Shown piece by piece: positions 36,244 through 43,980 of a stretch of 64,000 nt of DNA. A program made the translations under genes and the position numbers. Every line of letters begins with the position of its first letter. Positions within the stretch are counted from its first letter, which is position 1. The notes below the pieces were generated by a model. That model was not told the DNA's origin and did not search any database. It saw nothing but the letters and a program-made list of their open reading frames with translations. The stretch is from Halobacillus litoralis (GTDB taxonomy: Bacteria > Bacillota > Bacilli > Bacillales > Halobacillaceae). The stretch is from NCBI RefSeq assembly GCF_009856415.1, contig NZ_WMEZ01000002.1:372001-436000 (forward strand), read 5' to 3'.

Positions 36244-36725
36244 ATAGTTCCCCGTCTCCTTTGATTGTTTATTTCCAGTGTGAAAACGCAAATAAGTCGT
36301 TTGACAATGCTTCTTTGTTGAATTTGAAATTTTATAGGTATGCGTGTCTTATGATCGTTCATCATTCAACTAGCACGTGCTACTAACTCCTTCGTTTCCT
36401 TCGTTTCCTTCCTTTTCTATGAAGTTTTTTTAACTACGAATTCTTTACAGTCACTTGAACGAAGCAGCCCTTTCTTCAAGCGTTTCTTCTTTCCACTTTT
36501 ATTTGTTGAGATAAAATCATTACAAAATCATAGCTTATTTCCCCAACCTTTATGTAGTGTATTGCTCCAATGTACCCAGTTAAATAAAAAAGCCTTCCCC
36601 CCGCTAACAATTAGACGATCCTATTAGAAGAAAAGACGGGGATCGTATGAAAAAATAATTGAATAAGAGACTAACAGATACCGTTATCGTTCCAAATTCA
36701 ATATGTATATATGCCCCCCGGCGCA

Positions 36726-36786
36726 TTAGAGTGCTAAAGGTTGGCGTAGTATTAAAGGTCTTTAGGTGATACTACGCTCTTTTTTA
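36726..36786 (+). terminator. GCGTAG-family hairpin with T run
   Basis: GGCGTAGTAT / ATACTACGC stem followed by TCTTTTTTATATC on the plus strand. No intact plus-strand gene ends here. Confidence 0.75.
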
Positions 36787-36824
36787 TATCTTGTATATGT
36801 GTATCTGTGCAGGCACCGACCTTC

Positions 36825-36865
36825 AAAACCGCTCCAAAGCTAAAAGGCTTTGGAGCAGTTTTTCC
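36825..36865 (+). terminator. Orphan terminator, copy of the one at 35645
   Basis: AAAACCGCTCCAAAGC / GCTTTGGAGCaGTTTTT; only one stem base and the loop differ from the 35645 copy. No plus-strand gene precedes it. Confidence 0.85.
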
Positions 36866-36916
36866 TTTGTATGTGCAAGGCCAGTTCCACTTAACTCAAA
36901 TGAGAAGTAACAACAT

Positions 36917-36962
36917 AAAAAGAAGAGCCCTACCAATTTGGTTCGTAGGGCTCTTCTTTATT
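36917..36962 (-). terminator. Terminator of the SLH gene at 37009
   Basis: AAAGAAGAGCCCTA / TAGGGCTCTTCTTT perfect stem; minus strand continues TTTATGTTG. Confidence 0.85.
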
Positions 36963-37008
36963 TAATAGACTGAGTTTTGTCCCGGCCTCTTTCATTTTTA
37001 TTCATTAC

Positions 37009-38229
37009 TTAAATGTCAGTCCCGCCCGTTGATGCATCCACTTCAAATTTAGCACCATCTTCGTTGTTCCTGAACACATGGATTTCAGTAGTATAAGAAT
37101 CTCCGTCATAATCCTGTATTTCTTTCTCATACGTGTGCAGGTAAGTGACATCCGTTACTTTAAACTCATCATAAATTCTCTGCTCGGCCTGTTCTACGGT
37201 CAGATCGAGGTGGCGATCAGCGTCAAAGACTTCACTAACAATCGCATCCAGCTTCCATTTGCCATCTTCTTTGATGAGAGTAATGGTTTTAAATGCCCCC
37301 GTGTATGTGAAAGCTTCCATCTGTGCCGTTTCAACAATGACCTTATTACTGTTATTCTCCATCACATTCATATGAATGTCCCAGGCGAAGTTATTGTCAT
37401 AGTATAAAGTATCACAGCTTAAGCATGCTTCATAATAGGTTTCTTCGACTTCTTGGTTGAAGTCACTCGTTACATACTCAGCCATTTCGTCTTCAATTCT
37501 TTGATAATCACGGTCTTCGCTATCTGCACCGTGTTCCTTTAAATCATCGTATAAAATTGTGAAAACTTCCTCCTTCAAAGTTTCTGTTTTTTGAGCGATT
37601 TCATTCTCACTCAAATGGTCAGATCGGAAGGAAGGCTCAATGGTTGCAGCCAGCACTCTGGCGAATTCCGCACGCGTAATATCTTCTAAAGGAGCGAACG
37701 TTCCATCAGGATTCCCATGGATGATCTGCTGAGAAGTTAGATCAAGGATGCTCTTGGTTGCCCATGGCACATCTCCCGCATCAGGAAAAACATCGACTTC
37801 TCCATTTCTTTGGATGGTGTAGGCACGATCAACCATAGCTACTGCTTCTGCACGGGTGATTGGATCTTCTGGTCTCATATTTCCGTCGTAACCTTTGATG
37901 ATCCCTTCTTCATAGGCGACCCCTACTTCATCAGAATAATAAGCATCTTTGGCTACATCATCGAATGGTATGTCCCCTTCATGGGACTGATTTGGGTAAA
38001 GATCACGTATAAGCATGACTGCTACCTCTGCGCGTGTCACATTTCCCATCGGACCGAACGTACCATCCGGGAACCCGTAAACAATTCCTTCTTCATTCAA
38101 GTATAGTATTTCATCCTTTGCCCAGCTTACTTTATCCAAATCCGGGAAAGAATCAGCAGCACTTACACTTGTAATGGAAAGTGACAAGATAAACGAAAGT
38201 GACAATATCAAAGTCAACAGTTTTTTCAT
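37009..38229 (-). CDS. SLH-domain surface protein
   Basis: 406 residues from ATG 38229 (GGAGGG upstream; a GTG two codons earlier is also possible). Signal peptide ends SVSA-AD. Three SLH domains at about 27-195 with IVYGFPDGTFGP, IIKGYDGNMRPED and IIHGNPDGTFAP. The C-terminal 200 residues contain a helical NTF2-like segment and a paired CLSCD motif near residue 268. The first 200 residues parallel the protein at 18385 (both SFPDLDxVxWAKxEILYL-type), so the two are paralogues with different C-terminal domains. Confidence 0.9.
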   Translation of the reverse strand: MKKLLTLILSLSFILSLSITSVSAADSFPDLDKVSWAKDEILYLNEEGIVYGFPDGTFGPMGNVTRAEVAVMLIRDLYPNQSHEGDIPFDDVAKDAYYSDEVGVAYEEGIIKGYDGNMRPEDPITRAEAVAMVDRAYTIQRNGEVDVFPDAGDVPWATKSILDLTSQQIIHGNPDGTFAPLEDITRAEFARVLAATIEPSFRSDHLSENEIAQKTETLKEEVFTILYDDLKEHGADSEDRDYQRIEDEMAEYVTSDFNQEVEETYYEACLSCDTLYYDNNFAWDIHMNVMENNSNKVIVETAQMEAFTYTGAFKTITLIKEDGKWKLDAIVSEVFDADRHLDLTVEQAEQRIYDEFKVTDVTYLHTYEKEIQDYDGDSYTTEIHVFRNNEDGAKFEVDASTGGTDI

Positions 38230-38514
38230 ACGCACACATCCCTCCTTGAATTATTTACCATATAATTGTACTACAAATAAAGGAAGCAATGATAAAGCAT
38301 TCATATATTCATAGTCTTTAAAAGTAAACTGAGAAAAACGACCTAGTTTATTAAGCATGGAAACAGCGCCAAGAATAGAAGCGAGAGTTTTGGACTTATC
38401 GAATTAACAAAAGACCAACGTTTGAAATAGTTCCCCAACTTAACAGCTGAGTAAATCCATGTCTCCAACTTTTGGGTTTTAGTTACCTATCCCCTAAAAA
38501 AGCGGATACACGAT

Positions 38515-38754
38515 CTATCCGTAAAACCCAAGGAAATTGCTCCAATAAAATTCTTCTGGATAGCTGACGATCCCTGTCCTCACCGGACCAAGGTGAATAT
38601 AGCGAATAACTTTTGAAAAGTAACGGTCATTCTCTAGCTGCTCACTTCAGAAACGATCTTAATCATCATAAAACAGCTCACTACCATGGTTTCCCCTTGC
38701 CGTAATATGAAATCTTGCCCCACTGTACCAATGTCGTGGCTGTGTCCGCTCCAC
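38515..38754 (-). pseudogene. RAYT-type (REP-associated, IS200-like Y1) transposase relic
   Basis: One frame of 80 codons from a GTG reads RHWYSGARFHITARGNH-GSELFYDD, a TAA, a TGA, then ENDRYFSKVIRYIHLGPVRTGIV and PEEFYWSNFLGFYG. The first part matches the N-terminus of TnpA-REP/Y1 transposases and the second their 'YIHLNPVRAGIV...YxWSS' C-terminal block. The middle, with the catalytic tyrosine, is deleted. Dead copy, but its family mobilises REP palindromes. Confidence 0.7.
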
Positions 38755-38755
38755 T

Positions 38756-38790
38756 AAAAAAGCCCTGCATCAAAAAAACGATGCTGAGCC
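38756..38790 (-). terminator. Weak terminator of the 58-residue protein gene
   Basis: GCATC / GATGC core, with flanking partial pairing GGCTCA...GGGC, followed by TTTTTT on the minus strand. Confidence 0.5.
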
Positions 38791-38802
38791 AGCCTCCCCT
38801 GA

Positions 38803-38979
38803 TCATTCTTCTCTTTTAGATCTTGCTTCCTCTAGAACCCTTATCGCCATATTATAGTGATATTCCATTTCCGCCCTTGATTTCGCATTTGACATTTTTT
38901 CTCTGTACATTAGGAATTCTAGAATCAGATCATCAAGTTCTTTTCTTCCTGTCGGGTTAAAAGGTGTCAATTCCCCCAC
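38803..38979 (-). CDS. 58-residue hypothetical protein
   Basis: GTG start seven bases after AGGAGAG. The product is a charged helical protein (ELTPFNPTGRKELDDLILEF, then REKMSNAKSRAEMEYHYNMA, ending EEARSKREE). No membrane segment. No family recognised with certainty. Ribosome site, even amino-acid composition and the downstream T-rich hairpin support it as real. Confidence 0.65.
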   Translation of the reverse strand: MGELTPFNPTGRKELDDLILEFLMYREKMSNAKSRAEMEYHYNMAIRVLEEARSKREE

Positions 38980-39334
38980 ATCGTTCTCTCCTATTCGTAT
39001 TAAGCTTACCTTTTAGAACACGAACGTATATGAAAAGCGTGTGGATGTGGGTGAGAGCACTGAGTAATGACCTTTCTGTATGTATGAGTGTAGAGCGGCA
39101 ACATAGCACGCATGGAGTCGGACCCACAGTGTTGAGGGCCTTGAAGTTCATTCGCTGTAACAGTGGCTCTCCATTGGCATCCGGGCTAGCGTCAGACACG
39201 ATGGATAGCAGGACGAATTTGTATGGATGACTTGCTATGTTGCATTTTTAAATGTCATGTGTCCTTAATTGAGAAAGGCAAGCCAAACCCGATAAACTTC
39301 AATTAAGAACTTTTTTAAAGAGGAGAACGGTTCC
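38980..39334. other. Intergenic region with 11-base inverted repeat
   Basis: No gene supported. GCAACATAGCA at 39097 and TGCTATGTTGC at 39234 are exact reverse complements about 125 bases apart, enclosing a more G+C-rich segment. Confidence 0.4.
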
Positions 39335-39480
39335 ATGAATAAAGCGCAACAAACGGTGCTTACATTATTCCAAAAAAACAATTGGACTGCGACGACCATA
39401 TGGAGGAAATGACACACTTATGGAATGAATACTGCCAAAGAGTATCCCCTGACATTAAGGAGCCCGCCTGCTTCCTCTAA
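39335..39480 (+). pseudogene. Frameshifted small gene
   Basis: ATG after AAAGAGGAGAACGG opens MNKAQQTVLTLFQKNNW, then a stop in frame 25 codons on. Shifting by one base after NNW continues DDHMEEMTHLWNEYCQRVSP to a TAA at 39480, about 48 residues in all. One missing G in the run at TTGG would explain it (NNWDCDDHMEEM). No family recognised. Confidence 0.45.
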
Positions 39481-39604
39481 TAATTAAACGATTTTATTAG
39501 AAAAAAAGACGGCAATTAAATGAAACAAGTAATTGAAGGAGAGTCTGTCATATACCAAACTAAATTGAGTATGTGTATATATGCAATTACAAATATTTAG
39601 ACCA

Positions 39605-39655
39605 TGAAAAACAGCATAGTATCATTTACAAACCGTTGATACTCCGCTACCTTTA
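39605..39655 (-). terminator. GCGTAG-family hairpin, terminator of the Ig-repeat gene
   Basis: GCaTAGTATCA / TGATACTcCGC stem; minus strand continues TGTTTTTC. Its flank CTTTAGCGCTCTAACGCATTGGGGGG is the inverted form of the flank at 36718-36745. Confidence 0.65.
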
Positions 39656-39702
39656 GCGCTCTAACGCATTGGGGGGAGGTGCCGAAATAGAACAAGTTAA
39701 AG

Positions 39703-41310
39703 TTATTCGTTAATTGTATAGGTATACGCCTGATATGCATCGTAACTTGAACTAGAATCTGCATCCTTTGCATGAATGGAGAATAAATACTCTCCCTTTG
39801 TAGATGGTGTCCATATGAACGTATTTTCTGTACTATAGTCTTTTAACACTTTCCAAACCCCATTTTTTCGTACCCAGAACTTATACATCGGATTTGAACT
39901 GCCCGTTGAGGTTGCCGTTAATGTAATTGATGTACCTAGCTTTTGAGGGCTGGCTTCATCTACTGTTACATCCACATTTTCTACTTTTGATCCAATTGTA
40001 TAGTTGAATGCCTTATACGCATCGTAACTTGAACTGGAATCTGCATCCTTTGCATGAATGGAGAATAAATACTCTCCCTTTGTTGATGGTGTCCATATGA
40101 ACGTATTTTCTGTACTATAGTCTTTTAACACTTTCCAAACCCCATTTTCTCGTACCCAGAACTTATACATCGGATTTGAACTGCCCGTTGAGGTTGCCGT
40201 TAATGTAATTGATGTACCTAGCTTTTGAGGGCTGGCTTCATCTACTGTTACATCCACATTTTCTACTTTTGATCCAATTGTATAGTTGAATGCCTTATAC
40301 GCATCGTAACTTGAACTGGAATCTGCATCCTTTGCATGAATGGAGAATAAATACTCTCCCTTTGTTGATGGTGTCCATATGAACGTATTTTCTGTACTAT
40401 AGTCTTTTAACACTTTCCAAACCCCATTTTCTCGTACCCAGAACTTATACATCGGATTTGGACTGCCCGTTGAGGTTGCCGTTAATGTAATTGATGACCC
40501 TAACTTTTGAGGGCTGGTTTTATCTACTCTTATATTTATACTCCCTACTTTTCCTGAGACTATAAAACTATCAGTATATCCACTAGAGGTATTATAACTT
40601 TTATAGTTCCCTGCATTATCAGTTAACCTTAGGTCACTAAATTCCCATGTTCCACTTACAGTATCACTTGGTACCAAATAACTTCCTTCATATTCTCCCG
40701 TGCTTTGGTTTAATGTAAGGCTGACTTGTATCCACTTTCTCGTTTCTGGATGTACAAAGTTGATGTACGAGTTTGATGCCAGACCAGAGTCTGTATCCGA
40801 TCCTGCCACTTCAACCTGAATTGAACTTCCCACTGACACAGTCTCTTGTATAACGTTTATCCCTGTTAAAACTGGTGCTGTTTTATCCTCTACTCCACCC
40901 TCTACTATAAAACTATCAGTATATCCACTAGAGGTATTATAACTTTTATAGTTCCCTGCATTATCAGTTAACCTTAGGTCACTAAATTCCCATGTTCCAC
41001 TTACAGTATCACTTGGTAACAAATAACTTCCTTCATATTTTCTCGTGCTTTGGTTTAATGTAAGGCTGACTTGTATCCACTTTCTCGTTTCTGGATGTAC
41101 AAAGTTGATGTACGAGTTTGATGCCAGACCAGAGTCTGTATCCGATCCTGCCACTTCAACCTGAATTGAACTTCCCACTGACACAGTCTCTTGTATAACG
41201 TTTATCCCTGTTAAAACTGGTGCTGTTATATCTTCATCAGCATATACATTATTACTATAACTTAAAGGAAAAATTAAGGTTAACACTAAAATATAAACAA
41301 TGATTTTCAA
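39703..41310 (-). CDS. Exported multi-repeat protein with Ig-like and Y_Y_Y-type modules
   Basis: 535 residues. Signal peptide ends NNVYA-DE. Two near-identical 115-residue Ig-like units (TAPVLTGINVIQETVSVGSS ... SYINFVHPETRKWIQVSLTL ... SGYTDSFIV), then three near-identical 94-residue units (SPQKLGTSITLTATSTGSSN ... MYKFWVRENGVWKVLKDYS ... YLFSIHAKDADSS). The second type resembles triple-tyrosine (Y_Y_Y) modules. No SLH, LPXTG or other anchor, so secreted or loosely bound. The first unit type is related to the Ig-like units of the 1185-residue SLH protein. DNA periods are 345 and 282 bases. Confidence 0.88.
   Translation of the reverse strand: MKIIVYILVLTLIFPLSYSNNVYADEDITAPVLTGINVIQETVSVGSSIQVEVAGSDTDSGLASNSYINFVHPETRKWIQVSLTLNQSTRKYEGSYLLPSDTVSGTWEFSDLRLTDNAGNYKSYNTSSGYTDSFIVEGGVEDKTAPVLTGINVIQETVSVGSSIQVEVAGSDTDSGLASNSYINFVHPETRKWIQVSLTLNQSTGEYEGSYLVPSDTVSGTWEFSDLRLTDNAGNYKSYNTSSGYTDSFIVSGKVGSINIRVDKTSPQKLGSSITLTATSTGSPNPMYKFWVRENGVWKVLKDYSTENTFIWTPSTKGEYLFSIHAKDADSSSSYDAYKAFNYTIGSKVENVDVTVDEASPQKLGTSITLTATSTGSSNPMYKFWVRENGVWKVLKDYSTENTFIWTPSTKGEYLFSIHAKDADSSSSYDAYKAFNYTIGSKVENVDVTVDEASPQKLGTSITLTATSTGSSNPMYKFWVRKNGVWKVLKDYSTENTFIWTPSTKGEYLFSIHAKDADSSSSYDAYQAYTYTINE
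39740..41240 (-). repeat. Tandem coding repeats: 3 x 282 bases and 2 x 345 bases
   Basis: The three 282-base units (about 39740-40520) and the two 345-base units (about 40560-41240) are almost identical within each set, indicating recent duplication. Confidence 0.85.
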
Positions 41311-41357
41311 ATAGACTTACCTCCTAGCTTATCTTGTCATAAATTATGTAAAAATTA

Positions 41358-41465
41358 TTAATTAAATGCATGGGTGAAAACCTTATACGAATCATACCTT
41401 AAATTCAAATTAGCATCCTTTCCATGGATGGAAAAGAAATACGCTCCATTTGATGAAGGAATCCC
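41358..41465 (-). pseudogene. Tail of a dead paralogue of the Ig-repeat protein
   Basis: Reads GIPSSNGAYFFSIHGKDANL then RYDSYKVFTHAFN and a stop. This is a diverged copy of the last part of the 94-residue unit (STKGEYLFSIHAKDADSS...YDAYKAFNYT). Everything upstream of it is missing. Confidence 0.7.
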
Positions 41466-41996
41466 ATATAATGACTAATAGTTCAAAATCTAAATTGATA
41501 TAATTATAATATTTATTCTTTTCAAGGTTCTTTTATAAGTGGTAATTTTGTAAAAGGAATTTTTAGTTTAAGATTGTTTTTAGTTGCTTCATCTTAAGTA
41601 ATTAGTTCGAATTTAATATTATTATGAGCTAAGTGTTTAATCATCTTATTAAATCTAAGCTTAATTTCTTTTTAATTTTTTCTGTTTGCTTTGTGTCATC
41701 AAGGTCAACTTCCTCTTAAATATAAGGTAGCCTATAATTATTATATCTTAAGGGGAAAAGGTTGAAAAGGCTTTCCCGCATTCACAATTGTATATACCAT
41801 GGAGAATGTTATTGTGGCTAAATTATGGTTTCCTTCATCGGACGAAGCCTCGGTCCCCGGGAATATTATAGGGATATCAAATAAATATGACGTTCTTCAG
41901 TATGTCAACAGAGCAGAAATAAGAAATAGCAACACCTTTCACCCATCAAAGACTAACGTGGTATATTTTCTCAAATACAAAACATGGAATGTCTAC
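41466..41996. other. AT-rich intergenic region
   Basis: No supported gene. An open frame from 41799 runs through to 42092 on the plus strand, but only its last 31 codons resemble a protein. Confidence 0.4.
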
Positions 41997-42092
41997 ATGA
42001 AAATTAAAGCACTTTTATGTTTTCTAAAAGGAAATCACAGGTATGATTACTATACTGATAAGTGTGCCAGGTGTAGATATAATCTTTTCTAA
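41997..42092 (+). CDS. Possible 31-residue CxxC peptide, phage-type
   Basis: MKIKALLCFLKGNHRYDYYT then DKCARCRYNLF. The pattern 'K.LLC.L.GxH....CxxC' recalls short DUF1660-like phage zinc peptides. Weak ribosome site; its 3' end overlaps the IS21 fragment, so it may be debris. Confidence 0.3.
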   Translation: MKIKALLCFLKGNHRYDYYTDKCARCRYNLF

Positions 42093-42299
42093 TAATACGT
42101 TGCAGTTAGTGGTACCTTCCTTCATGCGTTTCTCTAAGTAATCTTTGAAGGGATCTACCTTACTACCTTTACTAGGTACTTTATCCATCCTTGGTAATCC
42201 TTCAGATTTCATGTACTTTCTAATCGTTTTTAGGTCAAAGCAAGTCTCGTTAGAGATAGCTGTGATTGATCACCCTTTTTGAAATAATTCTCTGATCAT
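42083..42299 (-). pseudogene. IS21-family transposase (IstA) N-terminal fragment
   Basis: Starts MIRELFQKG, a TGA, then SITAISNETCFDLKTIRKYM and KVDPFKDYLEKRMKEGTTNC. This is the helix-turn-helix and following linker of IstA. The DDE domain is absent. Confidence 0.75.
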
Positions 42300-42336
42300 T
42301 GTAAATTCCCCAATCTTGATCATCACTTCTACACTC

Positions 42337-42426
42337 CAAATCTTTATCCAGTATAGAAATGATTATCTGTTATTAGCGAAAAATTTAAAACCGTTGTTAT
42401 TAGGGATTTTAGCACCATTGCTTACA
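42337..42426. repeat. IS21-type terminal region, copy 1
   Basis: About 90 bases beginning CAAATCTTTATCcAGTATAGAAA and ending TTTAGCACCaTTgCTTACA, repeated at 44870-44959. Lies upstream of the IstA start as expected for an element end. Confidence 0.65.
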
Positions 42427-42559
42427 ATAGAATATTGACTGTACTCAGCACCGATCAGTTTTACTATTACTGCTATATTTTATATAAAGTCACTCTTTCA
42501 TTGTTTACTATTCCATACAGCGGGGTTCAAACACCGACATTCTATAAATTCTGCTTGGA

Positions 42560-43019
42560 TTGTTCAATATTTTATATGATGAGTGTCTCGATGATGTTCT
42601 CGTAGAAATGATGAGGATTCTCCTCTTGCTTTTCTACTACTACTTCTTTTTTTCTATCGTTTCGTTTTTTTAAATTAATGTGTTCGACTTGAGGCCATTG
42701 TTCTCATCCACACTTCCGTTCGCGTTGTCCATTTTTTCCTATAAAGGTGTATTTCGATAGATGGGCGCTTGGTTGCCAGATCTTGAAGTTGAACGTCACA
42801 TACCCTTTCTCAAAGAGTTCCTTACGTACTTTACGTATGCTGCTTTCGCTCAAGTTGGATTTCACATAAAGGACGGCCATCGAAGCAGTGAACTCTTTTT
42901 CCAACGTGATTTGTTATTCACATGCATGAGGCTGTGCCAAAGGTTGATTGCCGCGGATGTCAAAGGGTTTAATCCTTGTTGCTCATAGAAGGCATTGATG
43001 GCTATGATATAGTTCATTT
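42560..43019 (-). pseudogene. Phage/plasmid DnaD-like replication protein, degenerate
   Basis: From ATG 43019: NYIIAINAFYEQQGLNPLTS then AAINLWHSLMHVNNKSRW, a one-base frameshift, EKEFTASMAVLYVKSNLSES and SSIRKVRKELFEKGYV to a stop, then EQWPQVEHINLKKR in the same frame. The head matches the helix-turn-helix domain of phage replisome organiser (DnaD-like) proteins. At least one frameshift and two stops, so inactive. Confidence 0.65.
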
Positions 43020-43238
43020 GGATTTTCCTATTCTTATGGAAAGATGGGGGATTTGTGCATAGAAAAACACTTCCTCATTTCTATAATCGAAGGAAGTGTG
43101 TATTTGGTGTCTATGAAATGGGGAATTTTTGAATAATCTTTGATTATACTATACTTCTAATGATGTGCAACAATATATTTTTTTACATATATAGGAAGCG
43201 TAAGAACCGTCTCCGCGCTTAAAAACTCGATCCTAAGT

Positions 43239-43691
43239 TTATTTATTCTTATAAATTTTTGCCGGTATCCCCACTGCAATACAATTTTCTGGGACATCTT
43301 TCAATACAACAGCTCCAGCGCCAATTTTAGCAGAATCTCCAATAGTAATAGGCCCTAAAACTTTCGCTCCAACTCCGCATATAACGTTATCACCAATAAT
43401 TGGAGCAAAAATTTCCTCTTTCCCATTAAACGAGGTTTTGCCCATATTACCACCTATGGTCACGTGATGCATAACAAGTGTATTACTTCCAATCTTTGTC
43501 TTTTTATTAATTACTGTCCCTAAGCCATTATGTGAAAAGGTTACAGTACTGTCTATATCAGCTTGATAAGGTATATCACAACTAAAAAAAATTCGATTAA
43601 AAGCCCACAAGAACTTAGGGACTATAGGAACCTTGTATTTGTATAGAGTTCTTGATAAGTTATATATTTTACTTACGATGTTTTTTTTCAT
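43239..43691 (-). CDS. Serine-acetyltransferase-like hexapeptide-repeat protein
   Basis: 150 residues from an ATG after GAGGAGAT. Left-handed beta-helix repeats are visible in IGSNTLVMHHVTIGGNMGKT, FAPIIGDNVICGVGAKVLGP and ITIGDSAKIGAGAVVLKDVP. The HHVTIGG and GAGAVV blocks match CysE/WecB-type O-acetyltransferases used in surface polysaccharide synthesis. It is much shorter than biosynthetic CysE (about 220+), and lies at the distal end of the polysaccharide locus, separated from the flippase gene by IS debris. It most likely acetylates a sugar. Confidence 0.82.
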   Translation of the reverse strand: MKKNIVSKIYNLSRTLYKYKVPIVPKFLWAFNRIFFSCDIPYQADIDSTVTFSHNGLGTVINKKTKIGSNTLVMHHVTIGGNMGKTSFNGKEEIFAPIIGDNVICGVGAKVLGPITIGDSAKIGAGAVVLKDVPENCIAVGIPAKIYKNK

Positions 43692-43946
43692 GATTTATCT
43701 CCTCATTATATATGTATTTTAGCTCCTCTTATTTTTTTACCCAATTGGGTTCTAGTCCTATATAAAACTCTGTATTCTTTTTCGGGATTAATGCTTGTTT
43801 CTTATCGTCTATTAAAAAATGCAGCATAACCTCAAATTAGATAAAATGACGAAGTACGCAGAGTAATATCCAATTTTATAAGAGAATCAAGTTTTTTTAG
43901 TGAATTGTCAACAACTGTTTAAAATTCCCTGTTTTCAACGGAATCA

Positions 43947-43957
43947 CCCCCCCCCCC
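43947..43957. repeat. Eleven-base poly-C tract
   Basis: A run of eleven C in an otherwise AT-rich intergenic stretch, next to the end of the IstB remnant. Confidence 0.9.
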
Positions 43958-43980
43958 TATTATAAACGGATTTTGTTTGG

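Larger units (their letters stand above)
36244..37008. other. Long intergenic region with three consecutive hairpins
   Basis: No gene seen. It holds a degenerate block at 36610-36720 repeated at 39485-39595, a GCGTAG hairpin at 36726, a copy of the 35645 terminator at 36825 and a terminator at 36917. It reads like the remains of deleted genes whose terminators survived. Confidence 0.5.

Noticed and set aside
38957-39230. Overlapping 80- and 88-codon frames on both strands
   Set aside because: No ribosome site, no domain, one overlaps the better supported 58-residue gene; treated as non-coding.
41799-41996. Plus-strand frame upstream of the CxxC peptide
   Set aside because: The first two thirds show no domain or ribosome site; only the last 31 codons resemble a protein.
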